Below, one piece after another: positions 18,278 to 29,804 of a stretch of DNA of 64,000 nucleotides; within the stretch, counting starts at the first letter, position 1; each line of letters starts with the position of its first letter. The translations under genes were made by a program, and so were the position numbers. Source of the DNA: Geobacter sp. (GTDB lineage: Bacteria > Desulfobacterota > Desulfuromonadia > Geobacterales > DSM-12255); NCBI GenBank assembly GCA_009684525.1, contig WKKR01000002.1, forward strand, positions 124,001 to 188,000. Reading direction: 5' to 3'. The notes under the pieces were generated by a model that searched no databases, was not told where the DNA came from, and saw only the letters and a program-made list of their open reading frames with translations.

Positions 18278-19099
18278 ATGGAGTTCAACGTCTGGAGAGT
18301 GGCCGGAATCGTTGTTGCCGGATATGCTTGCTATGCGCTTTTGCTCTATCTCGCCCAACGGACTCTCCTCTACCCCGGTCAAAGCATCAAGGTCGGTCAA
18401 CACTCCCCTGAACCCTCGCCGGACCGCGTTCCGCTCTGGTTCGAGACATCCACGGGCAAACTCGAGGCATGGTTTCTGCCGGCAAAGGACATGCCCGGCA
18501 GAAAAAAGCAGCCTGTTGTTCTGTTCTTCCATGGCAACGGCGAGGTCATCGATCTCCTGATAGAACAGACGGAAGGCTTCCGCGCCTTGGGGTGCGGAGT
18601 GCTGCTGGTGGAGTATCCCGGCTACGGGAGATCGACCGGGAGCCCGTCCGAAGAGAGCCTTCTTGCAGCGGCTGTTGCGGCGTTCGATGCGATGGCAGTG
18701 CAAAGCGACGTGGATGCCGGGCGGATCATCGGTTTCGGCAGGTCGCTGGGGTGCGGCGTGGCGTGCGCCCTTGCCCGGAAGCGGCCCCTGGCAGCCCTGA
18801 TTCTGCAGTCACCCTTTACCTCTGTGCGGGATTTTGCCCCGCGATTTTTCCTCCCCCCTTTTCTGGTGCGTGACGTCTTCGACAACCGGCGTGCCGTTGT
18901 CGATTTTGCCGGTCCGATCCTGATCCTGCACGGCCGGCACGATGACCTTATCCCTTTTTCCCACGGCAGCGAACTGGCGCGGCTTTCCCGGCATGGGCGA
19001 TTGGTCGGGCTTGCCTGTGCGCATAACGATTGTCCTCCGGATTGGCAGGAGTTCTGGCGGATGATCGGCGAGTTCCTTCGCGCCGGGAAGCTGCTTTGA
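18278..19099 (+). CDS. alpha/beta hydrolase (BEM46/ABHD-like)
   Basis: A 273-residue hydrolase with an N-terminal membrane anchor (residues about 6-24). The oxyanion region FFHGNGE, the YPGYGRSTGSPSE loop and the nucleophile elbow GFGRSLGCG (GxSxG with the Ser) are clear; a likely Asp is in LHGRHDDLIPF and a His in CAHNDC. This architecture matches BEM46-like membrane-anchored hydrolases of unknown substrate. ATG at 18278 is used; a GTG at 18266 would add four residues. msrA starts 42 bp downstream and may be co-transcribed. Confidence 0.85.
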   Translation: MEFNVWRVAGIVVAGYACYALLLYLAQRTLLYPGQSIKVGQHSPEPSPDRVPLWFETSTGKLEAWFLPAKDMPGRKKQPVVLFFHGNGEVIDLLIEQTEGFRALGCGVLLVEYPGYGRSTGSPSEESLLAAAVAAFDAMAVQSDVDAGRIIGFGRSLGCGVACALARKRPLAALILQSPFTSVRDFAPRFFLPPFLVRDVFDNRRAVVDFAGPILILHGRHDDLIPFSHGSELARLSRHGRLVGLACAHNDCPPDWQEFWRMIGEFLRAGKLL

Positions 19100-19141
19100 T
19101 CGTGGGGTTCACCGGCTGATCAGCCGAAGGAGGTTCGAGTG

Positions 19142-19759
19142 ATGAAGAGAGTGTTGTTCGGTATCCTGTTTCTGATCGGTTTAGGCACGGCAGTCCCCTC
19201 GCTGGCAGCCCGGCAGTCGGGGGCGGCTCCCCTGCCGGGAACCCTGCTTGCCACGGCGACCTTTGCCGGCGGGTGCTTTTGGTGCATGGAGCCACCCTTC
19301 GAGGGGCAGGATGGGGTTGTCTCGGTGACGGCGGGCTATACGGGCGGGCAGACGAAAAATCCGAGCTACGAGGAGGTCTCTGCTGGGGGGACCGGACATG
19401 CCGAAGCGGTACAGATCGTCTACGATCCAGCCAGGATCAGTTATGAAAAGCTTCTCTACATTTTCTGGCACAATATAGACCCGCTGGCGGTAAACAGGCA
19501 GTTCTGCGATGCGGGGAGACAGTATCGGAGCGCCATTTTTTACCACGACGGACAGCAGAAGGCGGCAGCACTGGAATCGAAAGACCGGTTGCAGAAAATA
19601 CACGGGTGGAAGATAGCCACTGAGGTTGTCCCTGCCGGCGCCTTTTATCGTGCCGAGGAGTACCATCAGAATTATTATCGGAAAAATCCGATTCGGTACA
19701 AGTTCTATCGGCAGGGATGCGGACGGGACAGGCGGCTACAGGAGCTGTGGGGGAAATAG
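19142..19759 (+). CDS. msrA: peptide methionine sulfoxide reductase MsrA, exported
   Basis: Reduces methionine-S-sulfoxide in proteins. The catalytic motif GGCFWCMEPPF (GCFWC) is complete, and GYTGGQTKNPSYEEVSAG, HAEAVQIVYDP and EEYHQNYY follow in the usual order; a further Cys lies near the C-terminus (QGCGRD). An N-terminal signal peptide (about residues 1-22, ending SLAA) predicts periplasmic location, unlike the common cytoplasmic form. ATG 19142 is preceded by GGAGG eight bases upstream; GTG at 19139 is adjacent and cannot be excluded. Confidence 0.95.
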   Translation: MKRVLFGILFLIGLGTAVPSLAARQSGAAPLPGTLLATATFAGGCFWCMEPPFEGQDGVVSVTAGYTGGQTKNPSYEEVSAGGTGHAEAVQIVYDPARISYEKLLYIFWHNIDPLAVNRQFCDAGRQYRSAIFYHDGQQKAAALESKDRLQKIHGWKIATEVVPAGAFYRAEEYHQNYYRKNPIRYKFYRQGCGRDRRLQELWGK

Positions 19760-19784
19760 ACCTGAGTTTCCGTTGAAAAAGCGG

Positions 19785-20393
19785 CTAGGGCCGGGCATCG
19801 GTGGAGCGGTTCTTTTTAAGCCGGGGAATAAATCGCGGGACATCCCTGCAGTACTCCCGGTACGGTTCGCCGAAGCGTTCGCACAGCTCCCGCTCCTCCA
19901 GGATCGCTACGACACGGATACCGGCGAGCCAGACGAGCAGGGCTCCGTAGGTAGCAGGATAATTGACGATGAGGGCGAAGCCGGCAAGGGCGAAGGTCAT
20001 CTGCATGTAGCGGGGATGGCGGACATGGGCGAAGAGCCCGCTGGAGAGAAGCCGCCCCGGCTGTTCGTTGGCAAGCTCCGGGATGCCGATCAGGACTCTG
20101 ACGGAGAGTTCTTTGCGAAGGCGTATCTTCAACCAGACCGAGACTGCCAGAAGGAGCAGGCCGGGGATGGCTAGCCAGGGGGTGAATGGCCACTTCGTTG
20201 CCAGCAGGGGGCCGCTCAGCAGGTAGAGGGAGGCCATGAAGAGAGCGAGGACGCTGCAGATGACCGTGTAGGAGAGCCGTGTGCCGAGCCTGCGCCAGAA
20301 TCGGATGAAGGGATGGATCATAAACCAGTAGAGGATCGCGCCGGGGATGGCAACGATAAGGAGGACGGCTATGCTGTGGCGGAGAGCATGCAT
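19785..20393 (-). CDS. isoprenylcysteine carboxyl methyltransferase-like (ICMT/PEMT) membrane protein
   Basis: A 202-residue membrane protein with about five transmembrane helices. The SAM-binding segment HVRHPRYMQM and the C-terminal EERELCERFGEPYREYCR pattern are typical of the ICMT/PEMT methyltransferase superfamily. Bacterial members usually have unknown substrates. It is convergent with msrA, 25 bp apart. Codon use matches the neighbours. Confidence 0.8.
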   Translation of the reverse strand: MHALRHSIAVLLIVAIPGAILYWFMIHPFIRFWRRLGTRLSYTVICSVLALFMASLYLLSGPLLATKWPFTPWLAIPGLLLLAVSVWLKIRLRKELSVRVLIGIPELANEQPGRLLSSGLFAHVRHPRYMQMTFALAGFALIVNYPATYGALLVWLAGIRVVAILEERELCERFGEPYREYCRDVPRFIPRLKKNRSTDARP

Positions 20394-20467
20394 GGCTTGT
20401 GTTGGGGGGGCGGTTCGGTGGCTCGTCCCTGAGCTGGAATCCGTGTCGCGATACAGTAAATCGTCAC

Positions 20468-21031
20468 TTATTCTCCGTCGAGCTTTTTCCCGTCCTGCCA
20501 GGCCTTGCCGATCGGCTCGCCCAGGGACCAGTAGCTGTTGTCGGGCATGGTGAGGATGAAGGGGTCGATCTCGCGGAAACCGGGGCGGGTGCCGTCCATC
20601 TTCGTGTTATCGGCGTAGGCCTCGCAGATCTCTGCGATAAACAGCGTGTTGGTGGTGAATTCCAGCTCATTGACGACATAGCAGGCCAGATTCAGGGGGC
20701 AATCGGCTATGAGCGGGGCCGACGGCAGATTGCCGTAAAAGACCTCGAACAGATCGGCCTTGTCCTCATCCCTTCCGGATACGATGCCGCAGTAGTCGGT
20801 CTCCACCAGGAGATCCCTTCCGGGGATGCAGATGCTGAACTGGCGGGTCTGCATGATCCCTTCATAAGTGTAATGCCCCTTGTTGATGGCCACTGCCAGA
20901 AGCGGCGGCTCATAATTGCAGCGGGTGATCCACCCTTGCGCCATGAAGTTCGGCCGGCCCGCCACTTGGGTGCCGACGAGGACAACAGGCATCGGCGGGA
21001 ATACCTGCAGGTTGATCTGCACCTGGGTCAC
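20468..21031 (-). CDS. flavin reductase family protein (FMN-binding split barrel)
   Basis: A 187-residue protein of the flavin reductase-like family, which bind FMN in a split-barrel fold. It begins with PPMPVVLVGTQV and contains WITRCNYEPPLLAVAI and RQFSICIPGRDLL, where the strand-turn residues contact flavin in this family. In anaerobes such proteins often serve as flavoredoxin-like electron carriers; that role here is inference. Monocistronic by position. Confidence 0.85.
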   Translation of the reverse strand: MTQVQINLQVFPPMPVVLVGTQVAGRPNFMAQGWITRCNYEPPLLAVAINKGHYTYEGIMQTRQFSICIPGRDLLVETDYCGIVSGRDEDKADLFEVFYGNLPSAPLIADCPLNLACYVVNELEFTTNTLFIAEICEAYADNTKMDGTRPGFREIDPFILTMPDNSYWSLGEPIGKAWQDGKKLDGE

Positions 21032-21130
21032 AAGAGCCTCCTGTTCAATGATTCAGACAGTATACCACAGTTCGGCATGGCGGCATCCCGGCGTCAATCC
21101 GCGCGGCAGGCCGATTGGCAAGGGCGCAGT

Positions 21131-21514
21131 CTAGGGAGAACCGCATACCTCATCGCGAACCCTGTTCAGGAATGAATCCCCGGGAATTCCGCAGAACTGG
21201 TCGGTCAGGGCGTAACGGTGCATCAGCAGGTCGTCGCGGTCAAAGACAAGAATCGTGCGGTAGCGGTAGCTGTTGCGTGTGCAGTCGATCTCCACGGTGT
21301 CGAGGGCATAGGCCCGCTCGTCATGCACCTTGAAGGTGCGCCGGATCCGGCAGGTGCGGGAGGCGGGCGGGCCGTTCGGGCTGGAGAGATCGAGCCGGTA
21401 CGTGGTTCGATCGTCGTCGCGCAGCGTCAGCCACGATCTCTCCGCAACGGGCGGGGCGGTGCCGGCTACGGTTAAAAGGCAGAATATGGGGAGAAGGCGA
21501 AAGAGGTCTGGCAT
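21131..21514 (-). CDS. exported hypothetical protein
   Basis: A 127-residue protein with a signal peptide (hydrophobic LFRLLPIFCLLTVAG, cleavage near residue 19). The mature part is beta-rich, with CRIRRTFKVHDERAYALDTVEIDC and two further cysteines near the end, giving four cysteines that could form two disulfides. I cannot place it in a family with confidence; some resemblance to surface-adhesin E-like small proteins is possible. It is downstream of the monoheme cytochrome gene but separated from it by a terminator. Confidence 0.6.
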   Translation of the reverse strand: MPDLFRLLPIFCLLTVAGTAPPVAERSWLTLRDDDRTTYRLDLSSPNGPPASRTCRIRRTFKVHDERAYALDTVEIDCTRNSYRYRTILVFDRDDLLMHRYALTDQFCGIPGDSFLNRVRDEVCGSP

Positions 21515-21541
21515 CTGGCAGCTCGTCGAGTGAAACCCGAG

Positions 21542-21570
21542 AGGGGACCGGCTGAAAACCGATCCCCTCG
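21542..21570 (-). terminator. terminator of the monoheme cytochrome gene
   Basis: On the minus strand GAGGGGATCGG pairs with CCGGTCCCCTC (one G-T pair) around a short loop. It lies about 34 bp after the cytochrome stop codon and before the next minus-strand gene. Confidence 0.7.
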
Positions 21571-21603
21571 TCGCAGTTTGGTAGCAGGGGAATTGGCCGG
21601 AGA

Positions 21604-22011
21604 TCAGTGCTTGCCCGGTGCCAGTTTTACGCCGCGCCGCTCCCAGTAGATGTATGCCTCAAGGGCGTACATCTTGGGGTCGTCAAGGGCTAGGGGAACG
21701 CCTTCCAGGGGGTTCTGGATGCACCAGTTGATCATCTCCCGCAGCCCAACCACCTTTCCAAGCTGTTTCTGGAACTTGGGGTAAGTTTCCGGGTGGTTGT
21801 TCGAGGCGTGGGGATGGCACATGTCGCAGGAGACGGAGTTCTTGCCGAGTGCGCTGTGGAACAGTTTCTCCCCCTCCTTTGCCACGGTCTGGAAGGCGGC
21901 ATCCCATTTTTTCAGATCTTCCTTGGTAAATTCATCGGCACGGGCCGGCGAGATGACCAGAGCGATTGCCGCAACCACTACGGCCGCTACACTGCAAACT
22001 ATTTTCAGCAT
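21604..22011 (-). CDS. periplasmic monoheme c-type cytochrome
   Basis: A 135-residue exported protein with a signal peptide ending SPARA and a single heme-attachment motif CDMCH at about residues 62-66. A second Cys lies in MINWCIQNPLEG and the C-terminal VPLALDDPKMYALEAYI helix recalls SoxA- or TsdA-type cytochrome domains, so it may belong to that broad group. It starts 26 bp after the Tat-exported phosphoesterase stop, with AAGGAGG upstream of the ATG, suggesting an operon. Electron partner unknown. Confidence 0.85.
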   Translation of the reverse strand: MLKIVCSVAAVVVAAIALVISPARADEFTKEDLKKWDAAFQTVAKEGEKLFHSALGKNSVSCDMCHPHASNNHPETYPKFQKQLGKVVGLREMINWCIQNPLEGVPLALDDPKMYALEAYIYWERRGVKLAPGKH

Positions 22012-22036
22012 GGTTGTCCTCCTTGCCGGTATGGGG

Positions 22037-23110
22037 TCAGTAGTGCTCCTGCGAGGGTATCCGTTTTTTCGGGTCCTGGTACTTGGTATCGGCCGGATTT
22101 CCCTTGGGGTTGTTCTCGACGGTGCGGGGCGAATTCTCCCAGAGTTCATAATGGTGCACCACCTTGGGGCCGTCAGCCAGGTCGATCTTGCCCCAGCCCG
22201 TTCCGTCCCGCTCCTTGAAGGGGTCGGCCCGGCTCATGAACACCGTCATGTCGGGGACCTTGTTCTTCAACTGGGAGTAGCTCACCGGGTAGGGCCAGGG
22301 CCAGGCCGTTGCCATGAAGGCGTTGAAGGAGATGTTCCCGATCCGGTTGTAGAGCACCTGGTGGACATGCCCGTGCAGCACCTGCACCTTTTTGAACGGC
22401 TTGAGCAGAGCCTGGACCTTTTCGGCGTCGTCGGTCCAGAAGTTCCACTCCTTGAAGACCTTGTAGAGCGGGGAATGGGAGAGCACCACCAGTGGCGTAT
22501 CCTTCTTGACCTTGGCCAGATCGCTTTTCAGCCAGGCAATCTGTTCGTCCTTCACCATGAAGGGCGATCCCTCGGGGTTGTCGAGGCGCGCCATCTGCCG
22601 CATCCGCTCTTCAGGTGTCGGCCAGCGCTTGTGGGTCCAGTCGTCATGGGTGAGGATGCTGTTCAGGACCACGAAGTGGACACCCTTGTGGTCGAAGCTG
22701 TAATAGAGGGGGCTGACCTTTTCCTGCCAGTATTTGCCCAGGTCCAGGTAGTAGTCATGTTCGCCGATCACCCACTTCACCGGTACGGTGAGATCCTTCA
22801 TTATTGCCAGGCCGTGGTCGATCTCGGCCTTTTTCCCGAGCTGGGCCAGGTCGCCGCCGAAGATCACGAAGTCCGGCTGCGGGTCCATGAAATTGACCTC
22901 CAGCACTGCCTTCTGCAACCCTCTGTCGAAGTTGCGCACGAACTGGGTGTCGTTGATCTGGGTGATGTGGGAGTCGGAGATGTAGGCAAAGGTAAACGAC
23001 TCGTTCCCCTTGCCGAAGGCGATTTCCACGAGCCCCACGGGAAGGGCCGCACTGGCGGCAAGGACCCCGGCCCCTTTCAGAAATGTCCTGCGATTGATTC
23101 CGTTCGTCAT
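22037..23110 (-). CDS. Tat-exported metallophosphoesterase
   Basis: A 357-residue calcineurin-like phosphoesterase with a twin-arginine signal (INRRTFLKGAG followed by a hydrophobic stretch), so it folds with metals in the cytoplasm and acts in the periplasm. All metal-ligand motifs are visible: YISDSHITQ, FGGDLAQ, IGEHD (in place of the usual GNHD), LSHSPLY and LHGHVHQ. It lies between the di-heme peroxidase gene and a monoheme cytochrome gene on the same strand. Substrate unknown; the cytochrome neighbours suggest a link to periplasmic redox chemistry, which is inference. Confidence 0.88.
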   Translation of the reverse strand: MTNGINRRTFLKGAGVLAASAALPVGLVEIAFGKGNESFTFAYISDSHITQINDTQFVRNFDRGLQKAVLEVNFMDPQPDFVIFGGDLAQLGKKAEIDHGLAIMKDLTVPVKWVIGEHDYYLDLGKYWQEKVSPLYYSFDHKGVHFVVLNSILTHDDWTHKRWPTPEERMRQMARLDNPEGSPFMVKDEQIAWLKSDLAKVKKDTPLVVLSHSPLYKVFKEWNFWTDDAEKVQALLKPFKKVQVLHGHVHQVLYNRIGNISFNAFMATAWPWPYPVSYSQLKNKVPDMTVFMSRADPFKERDGTGWGKIDLADGPKVVHHYELWENSPRTVENNPKGNPADTKYQDPKKRIPSQEHY

Positions 23111-23189
23111 ATGTCACTCCTTTCCGGCATTACTCAAGTACACACTCAGGTTTGCTGACAGGCTGCATCGGTGCACCGCCACCGTGTCG

Positions 23190-24305
23190 TTACTTGACGG
23201 GCGCGCTGGTAGGTGCCTGACGGGCAAATTGCGGGCTGGTCATGGATTTCAAGAGTTCAACCAGATCTGATTTTTCCTGGGGAGTCAGGTTGAGTGGACG
23301 GATGCCGCTGTCCAGGAGCGGATTCTTCTCGCCCCCCTTGTCGTACAGCTCAATGACCTCTTCGAGGGTCTTGATGCTGCCGTCGTGCATGTACGGGGCG
23401 GTTACCGTCAGATTCCGCAGTGTCGGCGTCTTGAATGCACCGATATCGGTGGGGCGCAGGGTTACGGCAAAACGTCCCAGCTCCGAGGCCTCAAAGCTGG
23501 TGAGGACGCTCTCGTCGATGTTTTTCCCTGCCTGCTTGGCCTTGCGAAAGGCGTTGGCTGCCGGCATGAAAGTCTTCTCGATCCGGTTGAAGCCGACCCC
23601 CAGGTTATGGAACTTGTTGTCGGTAAAAATCGCATCGGTCTGGCCGATGACGTGACAGTCCTGGCAGCGCGCCTTGGTCCGGTAGGTATCCAGGCCGCGG
23701 ATGGCTGCCGGCGACAGGGCGGTCTTGTCGCCGCCGTACAGGTAGCGGTCAAAGGGGGAGTCTCCTGCCACCACGGTACGCTCGAAAGAGGCGATGGCCT
23801 TCACCACGTGGTCGATGGTGATCTCCTGCGGAGAAACGTTGAACACCTTTTTGAACTCGGCAGGGTAGGCGGGATCTTCGCGGACGATTGCAATGATGGG
23901 GTCGTGGCTCTTCAGGCCGTGTTCGATGGGATTCAGGAAGGGGTCCTTTGCCTGCTCCTCCAGGGTGGCCCGTCGCCCGTCCCAGAACTGGCTGGTGTAG
24001 TAGGCGGCATTGATGACCGTCGGTGAGTTGCGGGTCCCTTTCTGCTTGCGGATCCCCTCTGCCACGGGGAGATGGTCGGTGAACCCCTTGGATTCATCGT
24101 GGCAGTTGGAGCAGCTTATGGTGCCGTCGCCGCTGAAACGCTTGTCTTCGTAGAGCCGTTTGCCCAGGGCGATCTTCTCCGCGGTCTGCGGGTTGTCGGC
24201 CGGTACCGGCACCGGCGGCAGTCCCAGGGGGGGCGTTCCCGCCCAGAGCGGCACAACCCACAACAGGAGAGCTGCAACGCCGATGCTTCGCATCGTTACT
24301 TTCAT
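23190..24305 (-). CDS. di-heme cytochrome c peroxidase, MacA/CcpA type
   Basis: A 371-residue periplasmic enzyme with signal peptide (ending PLWAG). Two heme motifs are present: CSNCH near residue 65, the peroxidatic heme region, and CQDCH near 210, the electron-transfer heme. Conserved segments KRLYEDKRFSGDGTISC, RNSPTVINAAYY, FWDGR, and FKTPTLRNLTVTAPYMHDG identify the bacterial cytochrome c peroxidase family. In Geobacter the related MacA takes part in electron flow between inner membrane and periplasm. GGAGGTGAG precedes the ATG at 24305. The phosphoesterase gene starts 79 bp downstream. Confidence 0.93.
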   Translation of the reverse strand: MKVTMRSIGVAALLLWVVPLWAGTPPLGLPPVPVPADNPQTAEKIALGKRLYEDKRFSGDGTISCSNCHDESKGFTDHLPVAEGIRKQKGTRNSPTVINAAYYTSQFWDGRRATLEEQAKDPFLNPIEHGLKSHDPIIAIVREDPAYPAEFKKVFNVSPQEITIDHVVKAIASFERTVVAGDSPFDRYLYGGDKTALSPAAIRGLDTYRTKARCQDCHVIGQTDAIFTDNKFHNLGVGFNRIEKTFMPAANAFRKAKQAGKNIDESVLTSFEASELGRFAVTLRPTDIGAFKTPTLRNLTVTAPYMHDGSIKTLEEVIELYDKGGEKNPLLDSGIRPLNLTPQEKSDLVELLKSMTSPQFARQAPTSAPVK

Positions 24306-24493
24306 GGTCTCACCTCCGTTTCCATCAAAAAAGGACAATAGTACCAACAATTCAAATACATTAACAATGTACTGTATGGGAGTCGTTTTGCAAGCGGCAG
24401 GGAGGATATAACCGCACTGGCGAATGCTGCACCGGTTGACAAGCTGCTCGGGAGGATTATAAGGGTACGTAGTACGCCGGAAAGGGGGCAGAG

Positions 24494-25567
24494 ATGATCA
24501 TCGGCATTCCCAGGGAGATAAAACGTGAAGAATACCGGGTCGCCGTGACGCCGGGAGGGACGACCGAGCTGGTTGGCGCCGGGCATACGGTGATGGTGGA
24601 GGAACGGGCCGGGGAAGGGAGCGGTTTTGGCGACGAAGAGTATCGCCGCCAGGGTGCCCTGGTCCTTTCCCGCGATGAACTGTTCCGGCAGGCAGAGCTG
24701 ATCGTCAAGGTCAAGGAGCCGCTGCCGGCCGAATTCGAGCTGTTCCGCCAGGGGCAGGCCCTCTTTACCTACCTCCATCTGGCGCCGAACCGGGAGCTGA
24801 CCGCCTTTCTCTGCGAGCGGAGGGTGACCGCGCTGGCGTACGAGACCCTGGAGCATGGAGGAGGGCTGCCGCTCCTGGCCCCCATGAGCGAGATCGCCGG
24901 GCGGATGGCGCCGCTGGCCGGTGCCTGGTCCCTGCAGAAGATCAACGGCGGAGCCGGACTGTTGCCGACCGGTGCCGTCGGGGTGAAGCCTGCCAGGGCG
25001 GTCATTCTCGGGGCGGGGATGGTGGGGTATAACGCGGCACGGGTGGCTGCCGGGCTCGGCATGGAGGTGGTGGTGCTCAATCGGGGCGTGGAGCGGTTGC
25101 AACGGATCGACGAGCTGCTATCAGGGCGGGTTGCCACCCTTGCCCTCTCCGGCGCGCATATTCGCGAAGAGGTCCGCATCGCCGATCTGGTGGTCGGGGC
25201 GGTGCTGGTCCCGGGTGGCCGGACGCCGGTGCTCGTCACGCGGGAGATGCTTGCGACCATGAAACCGGGTGCGGTGATCGTGGATGTGGCGGTGGATCAG
25301 GGGGGGTGCTGCGAAACCACCAGGCCGACCACCCATGACCGGCCGGTCTACGCGGTGGACGGCATCATCCATTACTGCGTGGCCAACATGCCCGGCGCCT
25401 ACCCGCGCACCTCGACCCTCGCCCTCACCAATGCCACCCTCCCCTATGTGAAGCTCCTGGCAGACCGGGGGATCGACGCAGCCATCGCCGCCAGCCCGGA
25501 GCTCGCCAGCGCCGTCAATATCCGGGACGGCCGGATCGTCCATCCGACGCTGGCACAAGCCCTGTGA
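24494..25567 (+). CDS. ald: alanine dehydrogenase
   Basis: A 357-residue enzyme interconverting L-alanine and pyruvate plus ammonia with NAD. It starts MIIGIPREIKREEYRVAVTP, carries the substrate lysine in VKVKEPLP, the active-site His in YLHLAPN, the NAD site ILGAGMVGYNAARVA and the catalytic Asp in VDVAVDQGG. Length is slightly below the usual 370. GGAAAGGGGG lies upstream of the start. Convergent with uvrA, 10 bp apart. Confidence 0.95.
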   Translation: MIIGIPREIKREEYRVAVTPGGTTELVGAGHTVMVEERAGEGSGFGDEEYRRQGALVLSRDELFRQAELIVKVKEPLPAEFELFRQGQALFTYLHLAPNRELTAFLCERRVTALAYETLEHGGGLPLLAPMSEIAGRMAPLAGAWSLQKINGGAGLLPTGAVGVKPARAVILGAGMVGYNAARVAAGLGMEVVVLNRGVERLQRIDELLSGRVATLALSGAHIREEVRIADLVVGAVLVPGGRTPVLVTREMLATMKPGAVIVDVAVDQGGCCETTRPTTHDRPVYAVDGIIHYCVANMPGAYPRTSTLALTNATLPYVKLLADRGIDAAIAASPELASAVNIRDGRIVHPTLAQAL

Positions 25568-25577
25568 CGGGGCGGCG

Positions 25578-28457
<2,880 letters not shown>

Positions 28458-28544
28458 GGTGGTAACCGTATCTGTGATGGAATGACAACAGGATACATTA
28501 CCATGTTTTCACTCATGAAAGGACAAAAAAGGCGTTACCTGATG

Positions 28545-29804
28545 CTACGGCAGGGTAAAGTAGATCGTCGCTCCTTTATCCGGTTCCCCTTCGGCCCAGA
28601 CCCGCCCACCATGGCGTTCGATGATCCGTTGCACGGTTGCCAGCCCGATGCCGGTCCCCTTGAAGTCGTTGGAGCTATGAAGCCGATGAAAGGCACTGAA
28701 CAACAGATGGGCCTGGCTCATGTCGAATCCGGCACCATTATCCCGGACGAAAAAGCACTCCTCTCCCCCTGCTTCGGTCATGCCGAGCTCGATGGTGGCC
28801 TTCTCCCTTTTGCCGGAATACTTCCATGCATTCCCCAGCAGGTTTTCCAGAACTGCCCTGAGCAGCACCGGGTCCCCATTGGCGGTAAGCCCCGGGGCAA
28901 TGGAGAACTGGACCGAACGCTGCGGCTCGGCGGTTCGCAGCTCCGCCGCTATCAGCTCGGCAAGGGCGCTCAGGTTGACCTCCGCCGTTGCGATCTCTTT
29001 GCCGATCAAGCGGGAAAACTTGAGCAGAGCACTGATTAGCTGGTTCATCCTGAGCACGGACTTGTAGATGTCCTCGATGAACCCCTTGGCATCCTCCGGT
29101 AGTTTCGCATCGTACATTTCCAGCAGGACCTGACAGTAGCCGCTGATATTGGTCAATGGGGAGCGCAGGTCGTGGGATACAGTGTAGTTGAATGCCTCAA
29201 GCTCTTTATTGGCGACCTCAAGCCGATCGTTCAACATCTTCAGGTTGTCCCTGGCTGTGAGCAATTCGGCGTTTTTATGGATGGCGGTTTCGTAGGTGGA
29301 AAGCAGGAGATCGAGAATCTGCCGCCGGTCCGCAGTGATTCGGTAGTCCCGGCCGTCGAAGTCGATGCCGATCCCGGCTTCCGTCGTTCCCTCCCGGCAT
29401 TGCGAGCGGTTCGCGAGCAGGTACCGGATCCGGGATAGCAGGTTGTCTTCCTGATACGGCTTGGAAATAAAGGCATCGGCGCCGCATTCCAGCCCCTTGA
29501 TCACGTCATGGGGGTCCGAAAGGGAGGTGAGGAGAATCACCGGGAGCTCCCGCTCATCGCTTTCGGCCTTTATCAGGCGGCAGAGCTCGTAGCCGTCCAT
29601 CCCCGGCATGATGATGTCGCTGATGGCAAGGGCCGGGTGCAGCGATGGCAGAAGCGCCAGGGCCTTCGGGCCGTTGCCGGCGACGACAACGTGGTAGCCC
29701 TGTTTTTCCAGGACATACCGCAGGTGCTCGGCCTGCGTCGGGCTGTCCTCGATGACGAGGATCGTCTCGCCTGCACGGTTCTTGTCTTTCTGGGTAGTCG
29801 TCAT
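28545..29804 (-). CDS. receiver-histidine kinase, terminal gene of the chemosensory operon
   Basis: A 419-residue soluble protein with an N-terminal receiver domain (ILVIEDSPTQ; acceptor Asp in AISDIIMPGMDGYEL; Lys in FISKPYQ) joined by a coiled coil to HisKA (YTVSHDLRSPLTNISG) and HATPase (NLLGNAWKYSG, DNGAGFD, GTGIGLATVQRI). The ATG overlaps the cheB stop (ATGA) and GGAGAG sits inside the cheB end, so the two are translationally coupled. It occupies the position of the WspR response regulator in Wsp operons, making it the likely output of CheA phosphorylation. Confidence 0.9.
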   Translation of the reverse strand: MTTTQKDKNRAGETILVIEDSPTQAEHLRYVLEKQGYHVVVAGNGPKALALLPSLHPALAISDIIMPGMDGYELCRLIKAESDERELPVILLTSLSDPHDVIKGLECGADAFISKPYQEDNLLSRIRYLLANRSQCREGTTEAGIGIDFDGRDYRITADRRQILDLLLSTYETAIHKNAELLTARDNLKMLNDRLEVANKELEAFNYTVSHDLRSPLTNISGYCQVLLEMYDAKLPEDAKGFIEDIYKSVLRMNQLISALLKFSRLIGKEIATAEVNLSALAELIAAELRTAEPQRSVQFSIAPGLTANGDPVLLRAVLENLLGNAWKYSGKREKATIELGMTEAGGEECFFVRDNGAGFDMSQAHLLFSAFHRLHSSNDFKGTGIGLATVQRIIERHGGRVWAEGEPDKGATIYFTLP

